Assembly: GCF_028389875.1 (NCBI RefSeq)
Contig: NC_084682.1
Coordinates: 2,552,001 to 2,616,000, forward strand
DNA from: Rhea pennata
Taxonomy: Eukaryota; Chordata; Aves; Rheiformes; Rheidae
Reading direction: 5' to 3'
Length of the DNA stretch: 64,000 nucleotides
The translations under genes were made by a program, and so were the position numbers. Shown here one piece after another: positions 24,660-37,119 of the stretch. The notes below the pieces were generated by a model, which saw nothing but the letters and a program-made list of their open reading frames with translations, was not told the origin of the DNA and searched no databases. Each line of letters starts with the position of its first letter. Position 1 is the stretch's first letter.

Positions 24660-27600
24660 TATAGTAATGGGCAATTTTCCTGAAAGAAAGATATAAGTAG
24701 TTTTATTAAGCAAAGCTCTCAGTTTTCCTGTAGTCCCTGCTGTCTGCTGACTCGAGGCAGTATGATGATAAGTGCTTAAAAGTTGTTTAGATACCTCCTG
24801 AATCAGGCATCAGGCAGCTGGAGTGAGCCAAAAGGACACTTTTTCCTCCAAATATTTATGCAAGTTTTTGAAGGAACACTTCATCCCGATTAACACGAGA
24901 CAAGTCTGATTTACCGTGTTTGACCATAGCCATCAATACATCCAGCTACTGTTACTCCTGGCTCTGTCACAGACCTGGACTTAGCTACCTCAGGGATGCT
25001 TGGGGGTTTAATTAATGAAAAGCGTGTGAATCAGAAATCCTCAGCTGAAACGTGTTACAGAAGCACAGAGCATTGTCTGATCACTGCTTGGGTTAAACTG
25101 ATCCGTCCATTTGCCTGGTCAGATCAGGCAGCCTTATAGCATTTGGTCCCTTCCTCTTCTGTCAAAATGCCGTTTCCTTGAGTTAATTATTTCTTGACAT
25201 GGTGTTTAAAAAAAAAAAAAAAAAAAAACTTAGCCTAAAAAATACCCCTACCCTTGTATATTTTCCACTTCCTTCCTAATGTTCCTGTCCACCTCTGTGG
25301 ATTTACATGAGGAAGAAGTTTGCAATCTGTGTAATCTGTGAATTTGATATTAGATATCTAAGAGACTTAATTAATCCTTTGACCAAGAAGCAAAGACTTC
25401 CCTCGCCTATGTAAAGAAAATCTCTCACTCAAGGGCAAAATTTTTTTTTCTAGCTGAAACTTCCAGTCAGATCTTCTTTGAAAACCCCCTTTTTTCTACA
25501 TTTCAGGCTTTTCATCCTATTATTCCACCTTAGCAGCTGGGTGACCACTTGCCTCAATGTTATTCTCACCTGAAGTTCCTCCCAGATCATCTCTCCAATT
25601 TATAATACTTGTGTCCACCTTAACTCCTGCAAAAGTAAGTGCTAGAGAGCAATAGCCCTTAGGATCAAAGTAGAAATTCTCCTTACTTAAAGGGAGCACA
25701 TTTAACTGTCAAGCATTTCTTGCCCATTTTTTGTCTCCTCATTACTGATAGCTTTCCCTAGTTACCCCTACATCTGTGTGTTCAGCTTTTGAGTATTAGC
25801 AGCACCACCTTGGACAGTTCATGGGACAAGGGAACCAATAAAAAGGCATTCATGAAAATGACCATTTCAAGGGAGATAAAATATCATTAGGTGAAATGGA
25901 TTTGCTGGCACTCCTCACCAAATTTAGCACCTATTAAATTATAGAAACCATTATTCTCTTACACAGAAAATTCTGAAACTTTCCCTCAAAGATATATTTT
26001 ATTGTTTTAAGTGGAGTTTAAATCTATTTTTTCCTTGTGATAAATCTCTGCATATGAATTTTCTTAGAGATACAGTGGTTCGCTGTTCTACTACTGATTT
26101 TATTGATCAAATAGGACAATATGCCCTTTCCCTACAGCAAATGAATCTTTCTCTCACAAAGTGAAGCATTTTGGAATTTTAATAAGTTGAGTTTTCACAC
26201 CATGAGCCTTAAACCAGAAAATATTGGTCAACACTTAACCAGAGTTAGTAAGTGATATAACTTATTGCATTAACCTTATTAATAGGACAGCCTACCAGAA
26301 ATAAACCAAGTGCAAGGAATAGTGTTGTATCTCCCAAGTGTGATTCATCTACATCCCATCCTCATGTTTTCCTACTGCCTTTTCTAAATTCTGTCTCCTC
26401 ACTGGCCTTGCTGTCCACCATACAGTTAAAGACAGTAAATGCCATGACCTATCTGATGGCCTCTTTGGAGTTGTAGAAGAGGTTCTTCTTTCTTTCATTG
26501 AATGAGAGCTCTGGGCAAACTGGAGGTTGCAGAAGCACAAATATTCTGCAAGACTGCAATCAAACTTCCCCTGGCTGGCGGCCTGGGTGCGAGAGGCCAA
26601 ACTAATTAAACAGAACATCAACACACTGAGGAAGTCAAGTGTCTGAATAAAGTTGCCTGGAGAAAAAGGGGTAGATTGGAAAAGTGGCTGCCTCATGAAG
26701 GAAGGAAATGTGACCTTGCAATACAAAACTAAAATGCACTCCTAGGAATCCTTTCTGCAGACACCTAAAGGGAATCCATGCTGCCTATTCCCAGCAGATA
26801 TTGTTATACGTGCTGGCGGCAAATGCAGAGGGGAAATGAGAAAAACTAGTTCTGTTTGATCACCAAGCATAGAAAAGTGGAAGAGAGTGGATGCACCTCT
26901 GCAAACAATTTTTTCCTCTTCCTTTTTAACATTAAGAAACTTTGAAACACCTGCAGTGGGAAACAAAAGGTTAATTAAAAAGAACCCCAGTCTTTGCACT
27001 AAACTGATTGCTGGGACTCCTGCCAGCCTGGGAAGGTTAAAGAGCTCAAGCATGCGTGGGCTGCGGGGGGAATGGCTAAAATTTACAGCTAGCTCCCTGG
27101 AAAGTCACAGTTCAGCTGTTCTCCCGAAGCAGGTGCTCATGGGAGCGGGCCTGTCCCTTTCAAAGCGTGAAGATTGATGAAGCCTTCGCTCTCACCAACT
27201 GTAAATATACAACCAGCCTTGTCAGAGCAGGTTTGTAACATCCCTTGCTGACAGCAAGAAATTTTTTTAACCTCCTAAACACACACACACCTACCCTACA
27301 CAGATTCACGCACGAACACAAAAGTACAAAAAAAAAAAAATCCTATTCTTACAATATAGAGAAACACCAGTAAATAAAACAGTGGGGAAAGGCACTTATG
27401 TTTTCCCTGCCAAGAGAGACAGTAGACAGAGGACACACATGGGGTGATTTCATCCTGTCCTTTAGAAAACAAGCAACATCTTCCTTGGGCCTTGCAGTTT
27501 ATGGCCAAGTACTGTAAGACAGCTCAGGTGCTTCAGAGAGCCAAAACAAGAGCCTAGCAAGCTTAAATCAGTCGGGATGTGTGCTGCCAGCCACCCCACA

Positions 27601-29110
27601 TGGGCATAAGAGATCCTACAGCTAAAACAACCCTTTTACTCTGCCCTAATGCCTGCTAGCTGCAGACCTCATAGCATATTACACATATGAATTATTCTTT
27701 GCAGCTGTACCGTGGTCTCTTAATAAAGTTAGGTACTTCGTGCTTCGACTGGGATTTTCAGAGGCCTAGGAGAATCCCCCACCAAGGGAATATAGCTGCT
27801 CTAGGGGCAGTCAAGTCTCCTGACTCCCTGGGGAGCCAGAGAGACAAGAAAGGGGTCAAGCAGTACAGCATTGCAATAGGGCTGGTACATAGGTCTCAGC
27901 CTTGGAATCTCTTTCTCTGCTTTTATGTCATGTATAATATAAATCCAAGCACTCCTCTCCCATAATTAATGGGTTAGTTCCTTGAAGACACCATGGCAGA
28001 GGTGAGTCCTCAGAGAATAGTTTCACTAGGAGAAGCCTGGCCTTCATGATTAGCTTAGGATGGGCATTTTGTGTCCGGTTAATTGGGCAAACGAATCAGT
28101 AACACCTCGGGTCAGGTGCTTCCCAAGCGCACAGCCCTTAGTGCTGCCTCGGAGCAAAGATACGATGGATGATGGAGCAATCCACAGCTGAGAGGTAACT
28201 ATTGCTCCATAGAAGAAATTATTTCCACTAATAATGTTGAAGAGTCACAGGCAAATCTAGCAGGTAAGTATAGCAGTGGCAAGGCCTCCCCAAAGCCCAT
28301 GGAAACCAGAGAGAGACTATGAATTGACTTCTGACTTCAATGACTGAATTCCTTGGATGACTGGGAGCAGAATTAATATTCTTGTCTGACTTTCTGTATT
28401 GCCCTGCCCCAGAATTCATTTTTAGCATTGCAGCCAGCTTAACTAAAATAATTCTGCGACATCCTTTGCTCTTTTCTTTCCCAAGGAAATTCCTTCCATG
28501 TTATCATTTCTCTAAGGCAAAGTTTCAGGATAATAAGAAGTCTAGGAAATTAGGCCAAAAATCTCCTAGGTTTAATGTTGCTCTTGCAGAGTGGCGGGAT
28601 TAAATTGGTTGTTTTAGGAAACAACAACACGTTCTAGTTGCCCCAAAATTTTACCTTGGAAAAAAAATGGTATCTTTTTCTCACTCCACTGCTTCAGTTT
28701 TATTACTTCTTTCTGCTTATTATTAATAGATTAGCACAGGACTCCATGTCCCTAGGGCTCAATGAAATATCCTCTGTGCTCTTATGCAAAAGAGGCCTTG
28801 GATAATTTCTTCAAATTTTGGAAAGCCCTTTGGTTATCTCTTTCTACATGAGAAAGAAATTTCTACATCTCCAACATAAAGCTTCAACAGACCTAGCCTG
28901 CATGTAGACTTATCCAGGATAAGTCCATGTGCATTTCCTTCAAGATACTTAAAGAATGACCACAACATTAAACACACACACACACCTCACTCACTGTTTG
29001 CAAACTGTCACATTCCTGCTTTTGCTTATGTTACATCCCTTCTCTTAAATTCTTTGACTGACACAGCTGTTTGAACTGCTAATGCTCTGTGATGAGGACT
29101 GTCACCATCA
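24660..29110. other. non-coding interval
   Basis: AT-rich DNA with no recognisable exon. Contents include a poly-A run at 25,208-25,228 and AC dinucleotide repeats at about 27,279-27,291 and 28,971-28,986. An ATG GCA GAG|GTGAGT arrangement at 27,993-28,007 would be a start codon followed directly by a donor. No further support for it was found. Confidence 0.5.
25208..25228. repeat. poly-A run (21)
   Basis: Twenty-one consecutive A. No recognisable retroposon body lies upstream. Confidence 0.9.
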
Positions 29111-29119
29111 TTTCTGGTG

Positions 29120-29205
29120 TGTTTACCCAGTGCCTCTCACAACAGGGTTCCACTCCCTGGTGCAGTCCCTTGCGCTACTGTATGCTAATAAATAATAGGA
29201 GAAAA
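29120..29205 (+). repeat. L3/CR1-type 3' end fragment, degraded
   Basis: The order 'cagtgcctctcacaacaggg ... ctcc ... gcgctactgta ... taataaataata' follows, with substitutions and a gap, the remembered 3' end of the old L3/CR1-clade retroposons. In those a 'gcctagcacaa(c/t)ggggt' part leads to 'gctac.gtaatacaaataata'. Identification is from memory and needs a RepeatMasker run. Confidence 0.45.
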
Positions 29206-29209
29206 AGGT

Positions 29210-31840
29210 AACTTCCCTCTTTTCAGCAGAAGAAATACAACAATCCTGATGAATGCACCAGGGACTGGGAATGTTTCCAGAAACTGTAAGGAAAAAGGAA
29301 GTAATTTATTGCAGGTGCTAGAAACACATCTTATACCTTTGAATACAGGTGACCATCACTTGTTCAAACGACTGGTCCTGTCCTTGGAGGAAAAAGACCA
29401 CAGAGGTCTGCTTCTACTGTAGTGAATGGCAAATACCAGAGTCCTCCCTGGGCTTCAGGGGGCAAGCACAGACACATGCTTGCACTACACTCCAGAGCAG
29501 AGCTGAAAAGTAAAACTGATCTGAAATACAATTAAATTTTCACAATAAAATTCCACTCAGATCTTTCACGACATCCAAAATGCTTAGAGCAATTTTTCTA
29601 TCAGGTTCGTTATCACCCTTCAAACAGCATTACCATTCACCTCCAGTTTTATTTTGCTTATCCCTTCAGTAAACTCTGCCTGCTGATGTTTCAAATCCCT
29701 GGTTATTTGCTTGTTTTTGCCATGTGCCTGTTACTCCAGGATCCCCTCACCACTGCAGCCATTTGGTGCCCTGCAGCCAGGAGAGGCCCAAGTTCTCCTT
29801 CTGCTCTGTGTGCAGGAGAGCTGAGCGGGAGGAAGGCACCCTACACGCTGCTCCCCCACTTTCAGAGCTCCTGTGAATTTCCAGAGGGTTTAGATCAAAC
29901 CACATTCCCTGGGTTATGCCCAGGGAATATACTTTCTCAGCAGCCTAAATTAATCAAGCTTTTTTTGAGGCTAATGGGCTGCTGCAATTTCCATCAGCTG
30001 AGGATCAGGCCAAAGAATATGCTTTTATTTACTCATCAAGATGTTACCAAGGCATCATCTCCCATTCCCTCCCTCGCATAACTCCCTGCTCAGCATTTGT
30101 CTGATGAAGAGGAGGAAGCTGAAAGCCAAAGCAGTGTACGCACCTGCTCTGTCCTCCTTCTCCCAGCCCTCCAGGCCCACCCAGCAAATCATGCCAGATT
30201 ACAAGTTTCAGCAGCTGGGAGCATCTGATTATTTTTATGGAAATTTGCTCCAAGTTCAGAAGTGGATCAATGACAATTTCTCAAGCCAGTTCCATTTTGA
30301 GAACCAAAATTGACTTCTGGAGAAACTGCTTGATTTTCCAGTTTTTTCCCACCAGAAAACAGACTATTACATAGGGCAAGAGTGTTATAATTCAACCTCA
30401 AATAGGTTCTGGGCCTATTAGACCCAGGTATAAATCTCACATAGATTTCAAGGAAAACAGAACAGGTCTCTGCTTTACTCTCCCTTGCCACCGCTTTATG
30501 CCAGAGAAAGATGGGAGTAAATCCATTTGCTGATATTTAATATGCCATGCCAATGTAAATGACAGCACAGAACATAACACTAGAGAGGCTCAGGCTATTC
30601 ATCTGGAGCAATTTAGTTCTTCTATTCCTTTTCTGAACTATGAGCAATTTGTGCCACGTCTGCTGCCTGACCACGCCACTTCTTGCTTTATGTATTGTCT
30701 TGCTATCTGCCCATCTCTCTCTGTCCTCATTTTCCTTTCTTTTTATATTAAAAAAAAAAAAAATCTACTTTTAAGATCTTTCACTTGTGTATGAGTCCCC
30801 CTGTTTCTCTCTCACCAGTCACCTGACTGATCTCTGAATCGCACTTTGACCATATTAGCAGCAATTCACACACTTTTTCACACTAGCATCCTCTCTGGCA
30901 CTCTCCCCCCGGCCTGCAGGACCACCATGACTGCACTTGTGACAGTTATGTCAAAGTCTAGAAACGCAGGGCTGGACACATGCTTATTGGGAACAAACCT
31001 GACTCACCTTTCGTTGTTCAAAACCACAATTCCCATCATTAGGGAAGAGTTTTAATTGAAGAATCTGCTCATAAAACAGTAGTGCAGTGTTAAAACTGCA
31101 TTTTTACAGGCTGTAATTGTGTCAGAGGAGGACACTGGACAGGCTCAGGAGGAGAAGCAAGGTTTATCTTTGGTTCAGTTTGAACCCATCCAGCATCTCC
31201 CCAGCCTTCGCTTACCCCCTAACAGTCACCTCAGTGCAGTCTATATCTCGAGCTGAAAGTAGTCTCAGCACTGTGTCACCAGACTGCAGGGCCTTGGAAG
31301 GGGGTGGGAAAAAGATCCATAGCCAGAACATGGTTTCCAGTACAGTCCGATGTGGTAAACTTGTATTTCATGGTGTGCAGTGTCCGAGTGTCTTGGCCTC
31401 CTGGTATCCCTGATGGGATAACGTGGTGGCATATGCTGCAGTAAAGGGTTATCCTGGCCCACGACAAAGGTCCTGCTGCCTGTTCTGTGGTCAGGAAAAA
31501 GCAGCACAACCTTCTCTGTCTCTCTTCAAAGAATTTCAGACTTTCTGTTCTTCGTTGTCTATCTTCTCACCTTTGCCAGAAGTGGGATCTGCCTACAAGA
31601 GAACCGAGAGGAAGTTTGTGTATTTTGGGTACCTTTCTTTCATGCTCCATCATACAGCTCAGGGGCTGAGGCTTTCTTTGTGGGGGCCTGTGTGACCACA
31701 GGCTCCTCAGAGGTGGGCAGAAAGCACTACCTCTCTAGCCTGTCTTTTAATACATTAAAATTATCTTGGGGCACTGGAGGTAACAAAGATTCATGCAAAT
31801 TTCTGGCATCAGGTTAGCACAGTGCAGTGCTTTCTGCAAG
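29210..31840. other. non-coding interval
   Basis: No recognisable gene. The open frame of 131 codons at 29,686-30,081 begins with a hydrophobic stretch like a signal peptide (FQIPGYLLVFAMCLLL). The remainder looks random and is overlapped by other frames, so I treat it as chance. A poorly preserved old repeat may lie at about 30,395-30,520. Confidence 0.45.
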
Positions 31841-31844
31841 GCCC

Positions 31845-32045
31845 TCCATAAAGAGGCTTTTAATTTAGCTCTAATAGGGAGGTTATTGTATGTTAAATAA
31901 ATACTAATTGATTATTTAATATATATGCATTGAGGGTTAACTGCTATGTAATGAGCTCCTCTCCATTAGTGGAGCTGCTAAACGTCAATTAATACGGGTT
32001 TCATAATCAATTGATATTTAACATGCCCTAACTTCCCTATTTAGA
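31845..32045. promoter_or_regulatory. AT-rich block rich in homeodomain sites, probable enhancer-like element
   Basis: About 200 bases carrying TTTTAATTTAG, CTAATTGATTATTTAAT, CCATTAGTGG, GTCAATTAATACG and ATAATCAATTGAT. The palindrome ATCAATTGAT lies at 32,006-32,015. The clustering of ATTA cores with no simple-repeat structure is what conserved developmental enhancers usually look like. Multi-species alignment would test this directly. Confidence 0.4.
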
Positions 32046-32948
32046 CTTAATGGGTCAGCATTTTTGAAGTGGCCAGTGCCAATAGTTTCTTATAAAAAAG
32101 AAAAAATATTTGTTAGGAGATTTACAACAGGACAGAAAGTTATGAATCTATTAAAAGCTCAGCAAATCACCTGCACAGAGCTGGACACAGCAGGGTTGCC
32201 CTCTCTGAGGCTAAGAGCTGCACAAACCAGAAACCTCTGCTTTCCCAAAGGAAATGGGAGAGGGCAGTCAGCTTCCCTTAATTTGTGTGGGACTATTACT
32301 TCTTCCTACAGGGAGCTTCGTGGAAAGATGCTCAGTTCCATTACATTCTCTGCTTACTCAGGACATTAAGCAGTACTTGGCATACAGCTGGGTTTGGCCC
32401 TGCTGTGATCCTGTATAAACTGGTGTTATCGCCACTGCACTTAGCTGTGCACTACAGATGGGGTATGCAATGCCCCGTTTGGAACTGACTGCAAGATAAA
32501 TATCGGGAACAAGGGTTTCAAGGACAACCAGGGGATTTAGACACACAGCTTCCATTTATTTTAATAAGCATCATGTCTCCAGATCTCTCAGCTGCATTTT
32601 TAGAAGTCTAAGACTTTATTCTTTCTGCCTCTCTTCCCCAAACACACACAAATAAATCATGTACAAGCCATTTGTGGTGTACACCAGGAAGAGAACAAGG
32701 AAGTTTTTAATGAAAGGAGTGATCATAGCACATTAACTACCATTATCTAACACTACTTCTCTATTTTCCTTGCTGGCAGCTTTCAGACAGTTTTCATGAT
32801 GTGGCAGAGTTGAGCTCAGCTTGACAAAAATTCAGGGGGGGGGAAGAGAACACACCCAGAAGTGCAGGATCTTCTCCTACTGGAGAGTATACTTTTCTGG
32901 TTCACCCTCTCCTGCACTCAGCTGGATTCCCGCACCCCCCAGAACCCA

Positions 32949-32965
32949 ATTCTGTGATTCTGTAA
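32949..32965 (+). repeat. CR1-like 3' octamer tail
   Basis: ATTCTGTGATTCTGTAA is two copies of the ATTCTRTG octamer that ends CR1 retroposons of birds and other sauropsids. The preceding 150 bases do not clearly match a CR1 body, so only a short 5'-truncated piece, or a chance match, is present. It is the main repeat-based hint that the genome is sauropsid. Confidence 0.4.
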
Positions 32966-33464
32966 CCTAGCAGCCCACTCCAGAAGCTAAATGCTCCCAC
33001 TAGGTACTACTATATTTCTGCTAAGTATTACTACATCTCTGATCAGCAGGGCCGGATGACGGATTCCCATTTCAGCGTTCTCACCCTGGTATGCAACAGC
33101 ACTCATTAAAGACGACTTGCTCACTTTGCTGTTGTGAAAAGCAGCTCATCTTATCCATACTAAAACCAGGTCAATTAATACAGATTGTCTAACAGATGTT
33201 AATATCACCATTTAAATCCTAGTCTGGGCAAGGTCCTTATCTCCCACACTTGCTTAGCAGGTTTTGTAAAGCCTGTGGATGTTTTAAGCAATAAAACACA
33301 ACATGCAGAACAGATAAAAACCATGGAAATACCTTCTCTTCCTGCATTTGAACAGCACTAAGACAATGGAGCTTAAAGCATCATTGCAGCTTCCAGGCAG
33401 TATTACAATGCAGATAATAAAGATGAAGAAAGAACAAAGAGGAATATGTGGCCAGATCATGGGA

Positions 33465-33515
33465 TGAAGTCTATGGGCTGATTTATGTCATCTGAGGATC
33501 TGGCCCAGTTAGATC
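33465..33515. repeat. old amniote dispersed repeat fragment
   Basis: 'gctgatttatgtcatctgag' followed by 'gatctggcccag' resembles the 'ctgatttacaccagctgaggatctggccc' motif seen many times in turtle, crocodile and bird DNA. The family name is not known to me with certainty. Confidence 0.4.
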
Positions 33516-33744
33516 TAATTTTAACATCCTTGACAAATTCTCTTTAACGACAAACTGTCAAATAGGAATCTTTTCCCCTCCCCTCATCCGTCCATTTCTA
33601 TGAGCTGTTCCCTGTGACACCACTCTTCTCAAACAGTAATTGGCAGCATCATTCCATTAGCACTTATTCTTAGGGCCTGAGGATTTCATTCCTGATTTTC
33701 CTGTTGTCCAAATTCATGTCTTTTAGTTTAACACATGTGCATGC

Positions 33745-33772
33745 TGTGTGCATATGTGTGTGTGTGTGCGCA
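33745..33772. repeat. alternating TG/CG tract
   Basis: Twenty-eight bases of strict purine-pyrimidine alternation, mostly TG steps ending in GCGCA. It is a microsatellite with Z-DNA potential. Confidence 0.75.
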
Positions 33773-33779
33773 GGGAGGA

Positions 33780-36640
33780 AAACAGTACTTCAACCTGAAA
33801 GGGCCATTGTGTTCTTAAGAAAAAAAAAAAATCTTACGGAAGCAAAAGAGCTAATTACTGGTGACATGTAGATATGACTTGCAGTAGGAGGTGCCTCTAG
33901 GGTCTACAGCAAACAGTCTAAATTCCCCTTATAAGCATTTTAAATGGATGATGATCCTAATGAACTTAATAGCATCACTATCCAAGGACAGCATCAACTC
34001 ATTGCCATCCTGTATTCTGCAGAAATAGCTTCTCTTTAAACAGTGTGCCCCTGCTTTGAACAGTAATGGTTTTAAAAAGTGTCTTAGCACACAAAGGCAA
34101 AATCTTTTTTGAAACAGGGTGGAATTGGTTGGTGATTATCACTGAAAAGCTGGCAGCCACCAGCTAACCTTCTAACAATGAAATATGGGAATTTACCTTC
34201 ATGCTTCAATGCTTGCTATTCAGCTGTCTACCAGGGTCTAAATCAATGATTCTACACCCTCCACTCAAGGTTTCTCTTTCAAATGCTGCAGATATGACCT
34301 TAAGTTCATCATCTAAACAATGCAGTTCACGTTTAATTTCATTAATCTAAGATCTTCCATAAAATTGCAATATGGCACCATACCTTTCAAGTACCTTCAT
34401 TAAAATCCATGTTATTTCTAAATCCTATGCATATCTATGAGGTCATATGGTGTTTTATTAAAATGGATTTTTGAAAGGCTCAGCTCTTTTATCACCAATT
34501 GTCATGAGGTAGTTTACAATAAAAATTAAAAAAAAAAAAAAAAAAAAACACACCTCTCCTATCACTCAGGTGATGAACAGATGACCTATCTCTGCAAATT
34601 ACCACCTTTCCTAATTTTTACCCTTTTTACAAGGATTTTATATTTGGAGGGAAGAGAAATAAACTACATGAACCCTCCTTGTTCATATATTTTCTGATAC
34701 TTACTATGGCTGGTACAGTTACCCTTTTGAAGTGGATTGTGCCATTCAGATTCAGAGAACTTTATTTCCAAAACTTTCCCCCCAAATATCTTTATGATAC
34801 CATGTTCTCAAACTGCACATTGTATTTTTTGCTATTTTGGGATAATATACTGACACAAGCATATTTCTCTACTGCACCCCTTTCCCTATCTCTTGTCTAT
34901 ATTATGTATTATTTGGTATTGGGACAACACTTTGGAAGGCCAGTTAGAAGCAGAGGTACCACAACAGTAGATGTCAAGAGCACAAAAGACAGATTCTGCC
35001 CTAAAGAGACAACACTCTTAGCACTCCCCATCCACTGAGATCAGAAGATACTTAAAGGAAAGAATTCTTTCCTTTGTTTTGTGCTTGCTGCAAGCAAACA
35101 CAATTTGTACAGTAAAGTTCTTGCATAATCCAGGCACACATGCATAATAATAATAGCAATAATGCCAAACAAATAGATTAATCATCTTCTTAATAAGTGC
35201 ACATTGAGACCAGCCTCTACACCTGATACTGCAGAAGCCTCAGCACCCAGCTGCCTTCCTGCACTCACAGAGCCTGCAGACCCAGAGAGCAGGCTCCAGG
35301 CGGCAGCAGCCTTGACAGCATTATTTCCAGGACCAAAAAATAAACTCATGCTACTGGTTACCTGCACTTACCTGAGCTGTGCTGGACACTGGCCAGGCTT
35401 TTGCACATCGCTGGCTGCTTTCACTCAAGGAGGAGGGCTGGGCTTCCTCAAGAACATGGCACAGGTGAGGTACATTCCCCTAGCCCAGCACAGGATTTGC
35501 CAATTCTCCCTCTTTATGAGCATTTGCTTCACTCCCTTCCTATAATGAGAAGTAAAATAAAGTGCTGTGCTCCAGTATTTATTGCAAAACCACCAAAACA
35601 CACTTTCATAAGAATTCAAAGCAACAGCAAGTTCCTTAAAAGAAGAATGTTTTATGCATCACCATGTGAACCAGGAAGCAAAAACACCAGAAAAAGACAA
35701 GGAATAAAAGTTTTCTGTAGCCTTGTGGAGCCTCAAGAATACCTGCTTTACTTCTTAAATCACATGTGCCAAGTGTGGTCCAGCTGCACCAGGTTTTGTA
35801 GGACAGCTCAGTGGTATATACAAAAATCTCAACCTAGCATGTTTTCTACAGGCTTCATCAGACTTCTGCTGGTTTCTGCTAGTAAAGTCTGGAGCCTGCT
35901 GAAGTAACCAAAAGACTTCCCTGTGTATACGCAGTAGGTTTGGCCTTATGCTTTAATTAATTGCAAGTGATGCTACAATGGAGCAACCATTGCTCCCTCC
36001 TTAATTAAACTTGCTGCTCAAACGTAAGTTCAACACCCACTCTATCGATCACTTCTGAAAAAGCTCCAGCTCTCATTTTAGTGCTAAACAACAGTAGATC
36101 CCCAGCCAAATCTAATGCAAACTGAAGTATTTAAATTTTTCACAAAGGTAAGGACACAAATGATGTTATCAGTGCCAGCAGGAAAATAACACACCACAAC
36201 GTTACCATCTCTTAAGTGAAATATTAAGAAGCAGCTTCAAGAGGCGAGGATGTCCCATGGTCCTGCCCTCGTGCTCTGCACTATTTTACTCATGCTCCAG
36301 CAGGAGACACTGCTACTGAGACGTCATCTGTGAAAAACCTTCCACAGTTAACACTGGTTGATGACTTCAGCCTCACCTTCCTTCATCCTCCCGTAAAAGA
36401 GTACCCGGGCTGCAGTACTGCGGTTATGGTGTAACATTACTCTGAAGAAGCAATTACAGTGAGCAGAGCAAGGAACTAAAGACAGGTCACCTAAATGAAC
36501 TGAGGGAAAAGTACATGAGGAAACAAGAAAATGTCTTCATCACTTCTCAGGCTTCAAATTGGAAAAACAGGGATCAATACGGCAGAACTTCATTTAATGG
36601 TGTGAAAAACAATCCACCCCAAGACAGGCAGGAATCACTT
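33780..36640. other. non-coding interval
   Basis: AT-rich with a 21-A run at 34,528-34,548. At 34,905-35,030 the sequence 'gattctgccctaaagagac' is loosely like an old amniote repeat. No exon was recognised. The open frames at 35.2-35.9 kb have no domain. Confidence 0.5.
34528..34548. repeat. poly-A run (21)
   Basis: Twenty-one consecutive A preceded by AATAAAAATT. This is compatible with a retroposon tail, but no body was recognised. Confidence 0.9.
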
Positions 36641-36659
36641 ACTGCAAAACAAACAGGCC

Positions 36660-37115
36660 AATTAGGTGCCCGCGGGAAGCCCCGCGGCCGCCCGGCCCCA
36701 TTCCTCCAGCCTCAGCGCCGCACACGCGACGCTGCCGGCAGAGGATGCTCCGGGGCCATGCAGCAAAATATACCCAAAAAAGAGCCACGTGCAAGCCGTT
36801 TATTCCTTCTTCCCGCCTCATTCTGCATCCACGGTGCTCCCCGTTCATGCCCTCCTCCGTCAGCCCACCCTGCAGTTTGACTACATTTATGCCGGAAAGG
36901 TTTTCGGCATCAGTAGCGCAAGGGCAGCTGCTCCAGCCATGGTGCCGCGCGCCCAGGACGCTGCCCGGCATGCAAGCAGACCTGCCGCGCGGCGCTTCAG
37001 CGCTTTGGCTGTCACGGCCGCTGCCGGCTTCAGCAGCATATTAAACAGATTAATAGATGCAGTGTAGAGTGAGCATAAAACATGCCGGGCTTCGCCGTGG
37101 GCCAAGCGCCACGGA
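36660..37115. promoter_or_regulatory. CpG island, left edge of the CpG-rich domain
   Basis: A CpG-dense core at 36,665-37,035 with a small shoulder at 37,085-37,115. The AT-rich sequence that follows (TTAAAGCAAATTTGGC, AAAATCAAATATTTG) again looks like enhancer-type DNA. From here to 62.8 kb islands recur every 0.5-3 kb. Confidence 0.7.
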
Positions 37116-37119
37116 GGTG

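Noticed and set aside
29686-30081. 131-codon frame beginning with a signal-peptide-like stretch
   Set aside because: The hydrophobic start is short and the rest looks random. No family recognised and no promoter nearby.
34679-35038. 119-codon frame with hydrophobic segments
   Set aside because: AT-rich chance frame. Its end overlaps sequence loosely like an old dispersed repeat.
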